A stretch of 64,000 nt of DNA from Staphylococcus cohnii subsp. cohnii (lineage in GTDB: Bacteria; Bacillota; Bacilli; Staphylococcales; Staphylococcaceae): assembly GCF_002902365.1 (NCBI RefSeq), contig NZ_PPQC01000014.1:62001-126000 (forward strand). Reading direction: 5' to 3'. Shown piece by piece: positions 7,533 through 19,752 of the stretch. Made by a program: the position numbers and the translations under genes. The notes under the pieces are model-generated. The model had not been told where the DNA came from and searched no databases. It saw only the letters and a list, made by a program, of their open reading frames with translations. Every line of letters begins with the position of its first letter. Position 1 is the first letter of the stretch.

Positions 7533-7721
7533 ATGAATTTTATTATTTATCCTTTGTTATTCGGATTGATTTTCGCTTTATTTAAAACTTTAGATTTATG
7601 GTATTCAAAAAAAATCGCTAAGACATCTACAAGTGATTGGAGATTTAATCCTCATTTAATTTGGATAATGTCTATAGTCGGTATATTTATGGGGATTGCG
7701 TATGTTTTATTATTTAAATAA
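7533..7721 (+). CDS. Small membrane protein (62 aa)
   Basis: This two-helix protein begins MNFIIYPLLFGLIF and has a basic central loop (YSKKIAKTSTSDW) and a second helix ending VLLFK. AGAGTGATAAC precedes the ATG. It lies between the broken integrase and guaA. The family is not recognised. Confidence 0.55.
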   Translation: MNFIIYPLLFGLIFALFKTLDLWYSKKIAKTSTSDWRFNPHLIWIMSIVGIFMGIAYVLLFK

Positions 7722-7825
7722 TTCTTCATATTAGGGAGGTAACTTTTATTGATTACCTCTTTTTTTCATGCCCGAAATTCATAAAATTGCAAATCATGCC
7801 CTTTTTACATTCCTCAACCACAAAA

Positions 7826-7860
7826 AACAACCCCTCAAGCCTATGCTTAAGGGGTTTCAT
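7826..7860 (-). terminator. Terminator of the xpt-pbuX-guaB-guaA operon
   Basis: On the minus strand ACCCCTTAAGC pairs with GCTTGAGGGGT around a 4-base loop and leads into TTGTTTTTTG. It lies 15 bases after the guaA stop codon. Confidence 0.85.
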
Positions 7861-7872
7861 CATTCTATTCTA

Positions 7873-9414
7873 TTATTCCCACTCGATGGTACTTGGGGGC
7901 TTAGATGTAATATCATAGACAACACGGTTAACGTGGTCTACTTCATTAACAATTCTGCTTGAAATTTTTTGTAAGACTTCCCAATCAATACGCGCGAAGT
8001 CACTTGTCATACCATCAATAGATGTCACTGCGCGAATACCAACAGTATGATCATACGTCCGGTAGTCTCCCATGACACCTACGGATTGAATACCAGGTAA
8101 CACTGTGAAGTATTGCCATATATCACGTTCAAGACCTTCTTCACGAATGACTTGTCTTAAAATCGCATCTGATTCGCGTACGATTTCAAGTTTATCTTCT
8201 GTAATTTCACCCAGCACACGAATACCTAAACCTGGACCTGGGAAAGGCTGTCTCCATACTAAGTGTTCTGGAATACCTAATTCGATACCTAATTCACGTA
8301 CCTCATCTTTGAATAACGTATTAATAGGCTCAATTAATTGGAATTCCATATCTTCAGGTAATCCGCCTACATTATGGTGTGATTTAATCGTTTGTGCTGT
8401 TTTTGTACCTGATTCAATAACGTCTGTATACAATGTGCCCTGCGCTAAGAAATCAACACCTTTTAGCTTAGATGCTTCATCATCAAAGACATAAACGAAT
8501 TCATTACCAATGATTTTACGTTTTTGTTCCGGATCTGACACACCTTGCAGTTTATTCATAAAACGTTCTTGAGCATCGACACGAATGATGTTCATATTGA
8601 AGCCTTCACCAAATTGTTCCATGACCATGTCGCCTTCACCTTTACGTAGTAAGCCATGGTCTACGAAGATACATGTTAATTGGTCGCCAATCGCTTTGTG
8701 TAGTAATACTGCAACAACAGATGAGTCTACACCACCACTCATTGCACATAATACCTTGCGATCACCAACGAGTTCGCGAATTTTTTCAACTTCAATATCT
8801 ATAAAGTTTTCCATTGACCATTCACCAGTACATTCACACACGCGACGTACAAAGTTACGTAATAAGTCATTACCAAATTCAGTGTGACGTACTTCAGGAT
8901 GGAATTGAACACCGTAGATACGGCGTGATTTATCTTCAATTGCTGCATAGTTCGTACTTGGACTGTCTGCAATCACTTCGAAACCTTCTGGGATTTCAAT
9001 AACTTTATCTGAATGACTCATCCAAACATTTTGTTCCTCAGGTAGTCCGAAGAATAATTCGTCAGTTTTCGCATTAATCACGGCTTTACCGTATTCTCTT
9101 TCATTGGCACGTTCAACTTTTCCACCCAACAATTTAGTTGTTAATTGCATGCCATAACAAATACCTAGAATAGGAATACCTAAATTGTAAATTTCTGGGT
9201 CAATCGTAAAAGAGTTCTCTTCATATACTGAATTCGGCCCTCCTGAAAGGATAATCCCTTTCGGATTCATGCGTTTGATTTCTTCAATGCTAATTTCATG
9301 GTCGTGCAGTTCACTATACACACCCATTTCACGTATACGACGTGTAATTAATTGGTTATATTGGCTACCAAAATCTAAAACAAGTATGAGCTCTTGCTCT
9401 TTCGCCATTTCCAT
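7873..9414 (-). CDS. guaA: GMP synthase (glutamine-hydrolysing)
   Basis: GuaA converts XMP, glutamine and ATP to GMP, the last step of guanine nucleotide synthesis. The 513-aa protein has the class I glutamine amidotransferase domain (residues about 8-200, nucleophile Cys in GICYGMQ near residue 86, GVQFHPE histidine motif), the ATP pyrophosphatase P-loop SGGVDSS near residue 228 and the C-terminal dimerisation domain ending STIEWE. Length and sequence are close to the S. aureus enzyme. It is the last gene of the operon, 21 bases after guaB. Its 3' end is a known insertion site for genomic islands in several Firmicutes, and a decayed integrase faces it here. Confidence 0.97.
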   Translation of the reverse strand: MEMAKEQELILVLDFGSQYNQLITRRIREMGVYSELHDHEISIEEIKRMNPKGIILSGGPNSVYEENSFTIDPEIYNLGIPILGICYGMQLTTKLLGGKVERANEREYGKAVINAKTDELFFGLPEEQNVWMSHSDKVIEIPEGFEVIADSPSTNYAAIEDKSRRIYGVQFHPEVRHTEFGNDLLRNFVRRVCECTGEWSMENFIDIEVEKIRELVGDRKVLCAMSGGVDSSVVAVLLHKAIGDQLTCIFVDHGLLRKGEGDMVMEQFGEGFNMNIIRVDAQERFMNKLQGVSDPEQKRKIIGNEFVYVFDDEASKLKGVDFLAQGTLYTDVIESGTKTAQTIKSHHNVGGLPEDMEFQLIEPINTLFKDEVRELGIELGIPEHLVWRQPFPGPGLGIRVLGEITEDKLEIVRESDAILRQVIREEGLERDIWQYFTVLPGIQSVGVMGDYRTYDHTVGIRAVTSIDGMTSDFARIDWEVLQKISSRIVNEVDHVNRVVYDITSKPPSTIEWE

Positions 9415-9435
9415 AACTTTAAATCTCCTTTTAAC

Positions 9436-12204
<2,769 letters not shown>

Positions 12205-12208
<4 letters not shown>

Positions 12209-12786
12209 GATTGTTCCTCTACAAATGTCACTTTGTTACCACTTAGAGAAGCCACTTTACATAAAGACGATACTTTCAATCCTGCTGTTTCTAAACGTTC
12301 TCTGCCTGGTTGGAAACTCTTTTCAACTACAATACCTATGCCAACAGTTTCAGCATTGGCTTGTTGAACAATTTCATTTAAGCCTAATGATGCATCACCA
12401 TTAGCTAAGAAATCATCGACGATTAATACGCGATCATTTTCGTCTAAAAATTCATCTGAAACCATTACAGTACTCGTCGTATTTTTAGTGAATGAATGGA
12501 TATCAGCTTGATAAGTATTTTTCGTTAACGTGCTGGGCTTTGCTTTTTTAGCAAATAAACACGGCACATCAAAGTGCATTGCTGCCATGATTGCTGGTGC
12601 AATACCAGATGCCTCAATTGTTAATACTTTCGTAATCCCTTCATCTTTAAATTGATTATAAAACGTTAGTCCCACGTCGTGCATCAGCTTTGCGTCTATT
12701 TGATGATTTAAAAACCCATCTACCTTCAAAATCTTCTCATCAATGACGACACCGTCTGCCTCAACTTTCCGTTTTAACAAATCCAC
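12205..12786 (-). CDS. xpt: Xanthine phosphoribosyltransferase
   Basis: Xpt joins xanthine to PRPP to give XMP and so feeds guaA directly. The 193-aa type I PRTase shows the PRPP-binding motif VLIVDDFLANGDA near residue 125 and the EASGIAPAIMAA loop near residue 60. The start is GTG 12786, preceded by GAGGAGG. It is the first gene of the operon and lies behind an attenuator hairpin and guanine riboswitch. Confidence 0.95.
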
Positions 12787-12814
12787 TCAAAAAACCTCCT
12801 CATTTTTTATACAA

Positions 12815-12846
12815 AAAAATCCTAAACTAACTTAGTTTCAGGATCT
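12815..12846 (-). terminator. Attenuator hairpin before xpt
   Basis: On the minus strand ATCCTGAAACTA pairs with TAGTTTAGGAT around a 3-base loop and is followed by seven T residues. It is about 30 bases before the xpt start and is the likely expression platform of the riboswitch, although it lies about 200 bases from the aptamer. Confidence 0.7.
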
Positions 12847-13039
12847 ATGAGTGAACGTGCAATACTATAAAGAACTGATGTTTAACTTACAACATGTGCG
12901 TTGCAAATTAAGTCTTCAACATTCATTTCCCTAATTATGTAAAAATTGAAAACACTACAATTGTTTTAGAAAATTATATGTATAACTTCATTTCCCTAAT
13001 AAAGCTTTAAAACGATTGGAGTTGAATGCTTTGTATTGT

Positions 13040-13122
13040 ATTGGTTACCCATAGTCATGTCGTTAATGGCAACATGGTAGAAACTTCTAGAGCCATATTC
13101 TCTAGATTATATGAGTTAGATA
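13040..13122 (-). promoter_or_regulatory. Purine (guanine-type) riboswitch aptamer
   Basis: Read on the minus strand, the sequence shows all landmarks of the purine aptamer: a P1 strand ACTCATATAAT, P2 CTAGAG/CTCTAG enclosing AATATGG, the junction AAGTTTCTACC, P3 ATGT/ACAT, and the 3' junction GACTATGGGT closing P1. The C in GACTATG, where adenine riboswitches have U, predicts guanine or hypoxanthine binding. It should turn off xpt-pbuX-guaB-guaA when guanine is plentiful. Confidence 0.88.
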
Positions 13123-13293
13123 AATTATTAACTGATGATAGCAAATTTCAGCATGATTTTCAATACGAACATTATAAGTAAGCGCTTTATAAAAAGAGAT
13201 TTGTTAATAATTAACGGTTGTAGTAACCGTTTTCTTTACTTTAAAATCAACATTGTCAGATATGTCACTTCATTATATAATAAAAATATATTC

Positions 13294-13319
13294 GTTTTAC
13301 CTAGTAGTTAATAGGGAAA
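13294..13319 (+). promoter_or_regulatory. Candidate sigma-B promoter
   Basis: GTTTTA, a 14-base spacer and GGGAAA resemble the sigma-B consensus GTTTAA-N12/15-GGGTAT with two mismatches. It stands 43 bases before a YflT-type general stress gene, a family commonly under sigma-B control. Confidence 0.5.
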
Positions 13320-13361
13320 GTATTAGATAAACAATAGAAAAATGGACGGAGGGACAAGACA

Positions 13362-13775
13362 ATGGCAGATTTTACAATTGTACAAAGCAAAGATGAAATA
13401 CTACCAACTATCCAACAAAAATTGTCAGAAGGTTATGTTGAATCTGAAATTTCGGTATTAAGTAAGACAAAACTTCATTTTGACGAGTTACATGATTCTG
13501 AAGTAAACCTAACAGCAACGAGTGATTCATTCAGTGACAAAATGGCTAAAATTCTGACTGGAGAAGACGGCGAAGAAACTGTTTTAGCTTATTACGATAT
13601 TAATGATTATGATAAAGAGCGTTTTAAAAAAGAACTTCTTGATAATAACTTTCTAGTTGTTGCAACTAGAGATAACTCTTCTCATGAAGAAGTTCAAAAA
13701 GCAAACGCTGCATATGCAGGCAATACTGTTGAAGATAAACATTACGTAGAAGAAACAAACGGACCAAAATCCTAA
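13362..13775 (+). CDS. General stress protein 17M-like (YflT domain)
   Basis: This 137-aa soluble acidic protein has a heat-induced stress protein YflT-like domain over residues 3-105 (start ADFTIVQSKDEILPTIQ, core LAYYDINDYDKERFKKEL) and a flexible tail ending NGPKS. The precise biochemical role is unknown. Family members are general stress proteins in Bacillus and Staphylococcus. ACGGAGGGAC precedes ATG 13362 and a sigma-B-like promoter precedes that. Confidence 0.8.
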   Translation: MADFTIVQSKDEILPTIQQKLSEGYVESEISVLSKTKLHFDELHDSEVNLTATSDSFSDKMAKILTGEDGEETVLAYYDINDYDKERFKKELLDNNFLVVATRDNSSHEEVQKANAAYAGNTVEDKHYVEETNGPKS

Positions 13776-13867
13776 TCTGCGCTTAATCAAATTGTGATTT
13801 AATGCAACTATTTAAAAATGATCACAACATACTTTCAAATTACTGCTTAACATATAGACTACCTTTA

Positions 13868-13930
13868 TCAGGAGCGAACATAGAAAATCACTATGTATTT
13901 TGTGGTTTCTGTGTCGCTCCTATTTTATTT
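13868..13930 (+). terminator. Intrinsic terminator
   Basis: AGGAGCGA and TCGCTCCT close a long imperfect stem-loop followed by ATTTTATTT. It serves the stress gene ending at 13775. Confidence 0.75.
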
Positions 13931-14021
13931 CTATTACAAATGATGCATACAATATTTTCACTGATTTCCATTAATTTCCTATGTTATAATAAACGCATTA
14001 TTATTGGGGGTGCATCTATTC

Positions 14022-14687
14022 ATGGATTTTAAAACTATCAAATCAATTGATGATCCATTATTTAAAGCAGCATTAAAACTTTACGATGGGCAATTTGACA
14101 TTGATTTATCCGAAGATGAACAAATATTTAAACAATCTTTAAAAAATGAACATACCAAAGATGACTATATCTTTTTAGTAGGATTACAGTCAGATAAAGT
14201 TGTTAGTTTAGCAACTGCACATTATGAAGCAACGACAAATTCTGCATTTTTAATCTATCTGATTGCAAATGACCAACCGGATCACGGTGAATTAATTACA
14301 AAAACTTTAGCGCGTATTGAAAAAGAAATTAATTATTTATCCAATCAATTACATGAACACGATGTAAACTTTATTATGCTAGAGGTACCTAAAGAACCAG
14401 AACTTGTTTCAGAAGCTGAGCAACAAGTGCTCAGTAATAGACGTGAATTTTTATTTAGCCATGGTTTTGAAAAGCAATATGATCTAGACTATTTAGCCCC
14501 AAATTTAAATGGATATTCAGAGGGATCACCGAAAGATTTATTTATCAAATCTAATATAGAACTGACAAAAGACATATATGGACCATGTATTAAATCAAAC
14601 TATATATTAAAGTATGTATTTGCGAACAGAATTTCTAGAAGTATTATTTACCCACTATTAGAAGAAATGGATTTACGTAAATCATAG
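14022..14687 (+). CDS. GNAT-like acetyltransferase
   Basis: This 221-aa soluble protein has the layout of a staphylococcal GNAT-fold protein. The order is an N-terminal helix pair, strands near VGLQSDKVVSLATAHYE, a helix with ITKTLARIEKEI, the strand NFIMLEVPKE and a C-terminal helix pair. The acetyl-CoA loop is weak, so activity is uncertain and no substrate can be named. ATG 14022 is chosen because GGGGGTG lies nine bases upstream; a TTG at 14004 would lack a ribosome binding site. Confidence 0.6.
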   Translation: MDFKTIKSIDDPLFKAALKLYDGQFDIDLSEDEQIFKQSLKNEHTKDDYIFLVGLQSDKVVSLATAHYEATTNSAFLIYLIANDQPDHGELITKTLARIEKEINYLSNQLHEHDVNFIMLEVPKEPELVSEAEQQVLSNRREFLFSHGFEKQYDLDYLAPNLNGYSEGSPKDLFIKSNIELTKDIYGPCIKSNYILKYVFANRISRSIIYPLLEEMDLRKS

Positions 14688-14808
14688 TGTACACCACTTG
14701 AAATCACTGTTAAAACAGTTTAGACTAACATAGAGGTAAGACTGACGTTTCACTAACCGAAGACAAACGTCCGTATACATAAAATCATTTATGAAAGGAC
14801 TCATTTCT

Positions 14809-15855
14809 ATGTTAACTAAAGAATTTGCACAACGTGTTGAACTAAGTGAAAAGCAAGTCCGTAAAATTGTTCAACATTTAGAAGAACGCGGTTATCAACT
14901 TAGTAAAACTGAATATCGTGGCCGTGAAGCTACAGATTTCCAAGAAGAGGATATTGAACTCTTCCAAGATATTGCTGATAAAGTTAAGCAGACAAATAGC
15001 TATGATTTAGCTTTTGAAGAACTCGAAAAAGAAAAAGATTTTCTACAGGTATTAGTCAAAGAAGATGACAACAATCTACCTTCAGACCAAAATGTATCTT
15101 TACTCGTAGAGGACTTACGTACTGAAATTCAAAATATGCGTGACGAGCGCCAAATGCTTGGACAAATGATTAATCAAGTGCACCAACAACAGCAAGAATT
15201 GCATAAAATGCAAAATCAAATTACATCTAAATTAGAAGAAAATACAGAATCACTTAAAGCAATTCAATCATCTACAGACGAAATTAAATCTACACAAAGT
15301 GTCATTCAAGATTCTCAAAAAGAACAAACTGAACTTGTGAAATCTAATGTCGAATCTGAAAGTGTGCATACCAACCAAAGTTCAATTAATAATGAAGCGA
15401 ATGCATTCACTGAAAATATAACTGAACAAGCTAATACTAAAGTAACACCTGATAAAATGGCTGACACAACAGATCCACATACAAATGAAGTTTCTGAAAA
15501 TGTATCAGCAGAAACTGTTGATGAAGAAATCACACAAATTAGTGAACAACCTACAGCACAATCAGTACAATCACCAAATTCGGAAGATGAAAAACAAACT
15601 TCTAAAGTAAACTCAGCTGATAAAGCAGATGACTCTATTAAACCGGATACTCACAAAGAAGCTTCTGAAGTTGAGCAAAAAACAGATCATAATAAAGCGG
15701 TCGCATCAGCGTCATCTACTGCAAATGAATCAGATTCACAGCAATCAAATGCATCTAAAGAGGCTACTTCAACTACTTCTTACGGTTCGCCACTTGCTAA
15801 AGAAGAGCGCAAAGAAGAACGTAAAGGATTTTTCGCACGCCTCTTCAATTTATAA
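14809..15855 (+). CDS. HTH/coiled-coil protein of DUF536 type
   Basis: This is a 348-aa protein. Residues 1-55 form a helix-turn-helix-like domain (LTKEFAQRVELSEKQVRKIV). Residues 60-165 are strongly alpha-helical with Gln/Glu-rich coiled coil. Residues 165-325 are low-complexity Ser/Thr/Glu/Asn sequence. The C-terminus carries a basic amphipathic end (KEERKGFFARLFNL) that may touch membrane. The N-terminal part resembles DUF536/RepB-like DNA-binding domains of staphylococcal plasmid and chromosomal proteins. ATG 14809 is preferred for its GAAAGGA site. The function is unknown; a DNA-to-membrane tether or adaptor is conceivable. Confidence 0.65.
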   Translation: MLTKEFAQRVELSEKQVRKIVQHLEERGYQLSKTEYRGREATDFQEEDIELFQDIADKVKQTNSYDLAFEELEKEKDFLQVLVKEDDNNLPSDQNVSLLVEDLRTEIQNMRDERQMLGQMINQVHQQQQELHKMQNQITSKLEENTESLKAIQSSTDEIKSTQSVIQDSQKEQTELVKSNVESESVHTNQSSINNEANAFTENITEQANTKVTPDKMADTTDPHTNEVSENVSAETVDEEITQISEQPTAQSVQSPNSEDEKQTSKVNSADKADDSIKPDTHKEASEVEQKTDHNKAVASASSTANESDSQQSNASKEATSTTSYGSPLAKEERKEERKGFFARLFNL

Positions 15856-15895
15856 GTGACAGATAATTCCAAGGCGTCAAAGCCTTTGGTTAAAA

Positions 15896-15945
15896 AGAAA
15901 CGTCAATTTCTATTGAAATAGTATAGAAATTGACGTTTCTTTGTT
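15896..15945 (+). terminator. Bidirectional hairpin terminator
   Basis: GAAACGTCAATTTCTAT and ATAGAAATTGACGTTTC form a 17-bp stem with an 8-base loop followed by TTTGTTTT. It ends the DUF536-type gene. Confidence 0.85.
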
Positions 15946-16375
15946 TTGCATGAAATTTCGTAACTTGTTGTGTAACTATTTTTCTAATATTCAGCGCTAT
16001 TATGACTAATTAAGTCCTCGTTTAACTATCATATTGTTCTACCCAAAGGCGTCTAAAATGTCCACCAGTTTTTCCAAAACCAAAACTGCGGTTACTTCAT
16101 TTTCTTCCTTTAATGGATTATTTAGTTTCTAAACCAAAAACTTCCCTTAATTTCATCCAAATTGAATTTCTATCTAATTTAGCCACAAACACCTTGACAC
16201 CACACCCTACCTATATTTATAGCCCTTCCGATTCTGTTTCAAAAATAAAGTCATATAAATTTTATAATTTTTTTGAGTAATTGACTTGAATATTATTCGT
16301 TTTGCTACTATCCTTAGTATGCGTATCGGATTTAACAAAATAAATTAAATAAAAGAAAGCGTAGGTCTTGTTTTT
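15946..16375. other. Intergenic region before tcyP
   Basis: 430 bases without a supported ORF. A TTGACT box at 16281 followed by AT-rich sequence with TACTAT at 16306 is a weak promoter candidate for tcyP. The stretch 16040-16200 is C-rich on the plus strand and unlike its surroundings, but no RNA family was recognised in it. Confidence 0.35.
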
Positions 16376-17758
16376 ATGTTACTAACAATTTTAAACATCA
16401 TTATTTTTATGGCCTTCCTTATCGGATTATATGTAATGGCAAGAAGACATGTTTCGTTTCCTAAACGTGTCTTTACAGCATTAGGCATCGGGATTGTCTT
16501 TGGAATTGCCATACATTTAATATACGGTGTGGACTCAAAGGTCACTAAACAAACCACAGATTGGTTTAGTATAGTTGGAGATGGCTATATTTCATTCTTA
16601 CAAATGATTGTTATACCTTTAATTTTTATTTCAATCGTTTCAGCATTTACTAAAATTAATATTGGAGAAAAATTTGCTAAAATTGGCATCTATATCTTCA
16701 TTTTCTTAATTGGGACTGTAGCAATTGCAGCAATTATCGGTATTATCTCAGCACTTGTCTTTGGTTTAGACGCATCTACGATTGATTTAGGTAGTGCTGA
16801 AAGCTCAAGAGGTAGTGAAATCGCAAGTCAAGCTAAGGATATGACAGCGAACACGCTACCACAACAAATCTTAGAATTATTACCAAGTAACCCATTCTTA
16901 GATTTCACTGGTCAACGTACAACATCAACAATCGCTGTAGTAATCTTTGCTGCATTTGTTGGCTTTGCATTCTTACGTGTTATGCGTAAACAACCTGAAA
17001 GCGGCCATTTACTTAAACGCGGTATCGATGCAATTTATAATATCGTTATGGCGATTGTGACATTTGTACTACGTCTAACACCATATGGTATTTTAGCTAT
17101 CATGGCGAATACAATCGCGACAAGCGACTTTGGTGCAATTTGGACGTTAGGCAAATTTGTAATCGCATCTTATGCGGCATTAATTGTAATGTATATCATT
17201 CACTTACTCATTATAACGGGTATGGGACTAAACCCTGTTACATTTGTTAAGAAAACATCTGAAGTATTGTTATTTGCATTTACTTCTCGTTCAAGTGCTG
17301 GTGCATTACCACTTAATGTTCAAACTCAAAAAAATCGTTTAGGTGTGCCAGATGGTATTGCAAACTTCTCAGCTTCATTTGGTCTTTCTATTGGTCAAAA
17401 CGGCTGTGCCGGTATTTATCCAGCAATGTTAGCAATCATGGTAGCGCCAGCAGCTGGTGTCGAAGTTAACTTACAATTTATATTATCTGTCATCGGCATT
17501 GTTGTGATTAGTTCATTTGGTGTTGCTGGTGTCGGTGGTGGCGCAACATTCGCCTCTATCATTGTATTATCTACTTTAAATTTACCTGTTGCATTAGCTG
17601 GTGTGCTGATTTCAGTAGAACCACTTATCGATATGGGTCGTACTGCATTAAATGTTAACGACTCTATGCTTGCAGGTACAGGTACAGCTAAATTGACAAA
17701 CAACTTAGATACTGACACTTATCATTCAAAAGAATACGGTGAAATCACAAGTTCATAA
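16376..17758 (+). CDS. tcyP: L-cystine sodium/proton symporter
   Basis: This 460-aa member of the dicarboxylate/amino acid:cation symporter family has eight membrane helices and two re-entrant loops. The Ser-rich hairpin motif SRSSAGALPLNVQ (near residue 305) and the C-terminal VGGGATFASIIVL and NVNDSMLAG motifs are typical of TcyP. In S. aureus the equivalent gene sits close to nfrA and ahpCF and imports cystine. ATG 16376 lacks a strong ribosome binding site, but the N-terminal helix starts immediately. Confidence 0.88.
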   Translation: MLLTILNIIIFMAFLIGLYVMARRHVSFPKRVFTALGIGIVFGIAIHLIYGVDSKVTKQTTDWFSIVGDGYISFLQMIVIPLIFISIVSAFTKINIGEKFAKIGIYIFIFLIGTVAIAAIIGIISALVFGLDASTIDLGSAESSRGSEIASQAKDMTANTLPQQILELLPSNPFLDFTGQRTTSTIAVVIFAAFVGFAFLRVMRKQPESGHLLKRGIDAIYNIVMAIVTFVLRLTPYGILAIMANTIATSDFGAIWTLGKFVIASYAALIVMYIIHLLIITGMGLNPVTFVKKTSEVLLFAFTSRSSAGALPLNVQTQKNRLGVPDGIANFSASFGLSIGQNGCAGIYPAMLAIMVAPAAGVEVNLQFILSVIGIVVISSFGVAGVGGGATFASIIVLSTLNLPVALAGVLISVEPLIDMGRTALNVNDSMLAGTGTAKLTNNLDTDTYHSKEYGEITSS

Positions 17759-17810
17759 TAATAAGACATCACATACTATGAACTTAAGATATCTTTTATA
17801 AATATAATTA

Positions 17811-17844
17811 AAGGTTGGAACGCTTGTCGTTCCAACCTTTTTTC
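17811..17844 (+). terminator. Terminator of tcyP
   Basis: AAAGGTTGGAACG and CGTTCCAACCTTT pair around a short loop and are followed by TTTTC. Confidence 0.9.
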
Positions 17845-17890
17845 ATTTCTATACTTTTACTATATTTTCAATTCTAATTTAATCATATTA

Positions 17891-18079
17891 CTATTTTTGT
17901 CGTTTTATCGTTATCATTAGTTTTACGTAATTATAAATAAAGACAATAGTCAGACTTAGCGACAATGATTTCAACAATAGGTTGACCCATGTACCGTTCG
18001 TAGTTAAGTAGTACGTCACGATACTATTTATAACAAACACAATAAAAATAAGCCCTAGTTTCAGTAACATGTCTCCCAC
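17891..18079 (-). CDS. Small membrane protein (62 aa)
   Basis: Two predicted helices (residues 5-25 and 33-52) and a basic C-terminus (TIKRQK) follow an AGAGGTGGGAG ribosome binding site. The family is not recognised. It stands alone between tcyP and the serine dehydratase genes. Confidence 0.55.
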   Translation of the reverse strand: MGDMLLKLGLIFIVFVINSIVTYYLTTNGTWVNLLLKSLSLSLTIVFIYNYVKLMITIKRQK

Positions 18080-18161
18080 CTCTTTTAATTTAGTTTAGTG
18101 GGAAACATGTATTTTTTCAATTTAATTTTTTATGCTGGCAAGTTATATGGCCCTAGTTATT

Positions 18162-19051
18162 TTAAGATTCAACACTTGTTTGTCCAAATATCTTTTTCTT
18201 TATCGCTTCTCCAGTAGGCGTTCCAGCTAGACCCCCTAATCCAGTTTCTCTTAATGATGCTGGCAAGTTACGTCCTACTCTATCCATCGCCTCTATCACT
18301 TCATCAACTGGTATTCTGCTTTGTATTCCCGCTAATGCTAAATCAGCTGAAATTAGTCCGTTGCCTGAACCTATAGCATTACGCATAACACACGGTATTT
18401 CAACCAACCCTGCCACAGGATCACAAACTAATCCTAATAAATTACTGATAGCTAAAGCCATCGCATGACCACTTTCTTCAGGTGTTCCACCAAATATCTC
18501 AACTGCTGCGCCGCTGCAATTGCAGAGGCTGATCCCACCTCTGCCTGACAGCCACCAATGGCACCTGCAACACTTGCATTGTTTGCGATGATTTTACCAC
18601 ATAGCGCGGCTGCAAATAAAAAGTCAATCATCTGTGCTTGTGTTAATCCGTGTGTCTTTTCTAACTTGAATAGTATACCTGGTATTGTACCTGAAGAACC
18701 AGCAGTTGGCGTTGCACAAATGATTCCCATCGCAGCATTGACTTCATTAGTTGATATTGCGCCTTTTAAAGCTTCAACCATATCATGCCCAGATAATGCA
18801 TGGTAATGTTCATTATATCGATCTAGTTTCACGGCATCTTGTCCTGTATAACTCGTGACACTTTTTACGCCTTCTCCAGAAAGTCCCTTTTCTAAAGCTT
18901 CTCTCATAACATCAAGGTTTTGTTTCATTAATGCACGAACTTCATCCCTCGATATCCCTTTTAAATCCATCTCCTCACGAATCATCATTTCAGCAAATGT
19001 TGTGTTGTGCGTCATTGCATAATCTATAATTTCTCGCATTGAATGATACAT
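18162..19051 (-). pseudogene. sdaAA: L-serine dehydratase alpha subunit, frameshifted
   Basis: SdaAA carries the [4Fe-4S]-dependent deaminase domain that converts serine to pyruvate and ammonia. The reading frame starts at ATG 19051 and shows the motifs SHDMVEA-like SGHDMVEALKG and ICATPTAGSSGTIPG. Near 18510 it leaves frame. The continuation EIFGGTPEESGHAMA through VCDPVAGLVEIPC to the end at 18162 is one frame away. Restoring one base in the GCGGCGCAG stretch gives a 296-aa protein of normal length. It is either a true pseudogene or a single-base assembly error. It is 13 bases downstream of sdaAB. Confidence 0.88.
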
Positions 19052-19063
19052 ATTGCCACTCCT

Positions 19064-19740
19064 CTAACAGATATATGAAAAATCTAATTCTTTATATTTC
19101 TCGCGTAACCTACTTAAACTATCTATATCTAAAGCTTTATTTAAGTGTAATGCCAATAAACAATTGTCATTATTAATTGTTTTTATCTCTTCATTAATAT
19201 CTACTTCATACTCAATCAAGTCATTAATCAAATGGTTAATTAATGAAATATTAGCTGCTCCATCTACAACCAAAATAGGTAATGCGTGATGCATAAGGAT
19301 ACAAAGACCGTCCACATGAATACTTTTAATCTTGATTGTACCTCCACCGATTGAAATACCATTAATTTCCACATGTCGTTCGTTGCCATCTAATTTAATT
19401 AATGCGCAGTTAGGATGTTCACCTAAGCTAGCACTTGTTTCTTCTATAATTTCTATATCAATATTTTGAGCTTCAGCAAATGAAATAGCGTCTTTAATAC
19501 GTTCATCAAATGTACTGAAACCCAATGATCCACCTATAATTGCTAAATCCGTTCCATGTCCCTTGTGTGTGGAGGCAAATGATTCATAATAATGAATCAC
19601 AATTTTTGAGGTTCACATTGTAGTACTGTGCGTGCAGCATTGCCTATTTTCACTGCACCTGCCGTGTGAGAACTAGATGGTCCCATCATAATTGGCCCAA
19701 TAACATCAAAAGCACTTTGATAATCTTGTTTTCTTGCCAT
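19064..19740 (-). pseudogene. sdaAB: L-serine dehydratase beta subunit, frameshifted
   Basis: The frame begins at ATG 19740 with the family motif IGPIMMGPSSSHTAGA and runs to QKL-stop near 19598. The rest, from VIHYYESFASTHKGHGTD through the ACT-like C-terminal domain, continues in another frame to 19064. Adding one A to the run in CCTCAAAAATTG restores EPQKIVIHYY and a normal 225-aa subunit. Together with the same kind of lesion in sdaAA, the serine deaminase looks inactive as sequenced. Confidence 0.88.
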
Positions 19741-19752
19741 TCTTCTCTCTCC

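Noticed and set aside
1-7872. A second copy of the guaA 3' end marking the far att site of island A
   Set aside because: I looked for CCACTCGATGG-type sequence and found none in this interval; a diverged or distant copy cannot be excluded.
7768-7962. Plus-strand open frame across the guaA 3' end
   Set aside because: It reads through the operon terminator and antisense to guaA with no ribosome binding site.
13802-14032. 76-aa open frame between the stress gene and the GNAT gene
   Set aside because: It runs through a strong terminator hairpin and the ribosome binding site of the GNAT gene.
16040-16200. Possible insertion sequence or small RNA in the C-rich stretch before tcyP
   Set aside because: There are no terminal inverted repeats, no transposase motif and no clear hairpin plus T-run.
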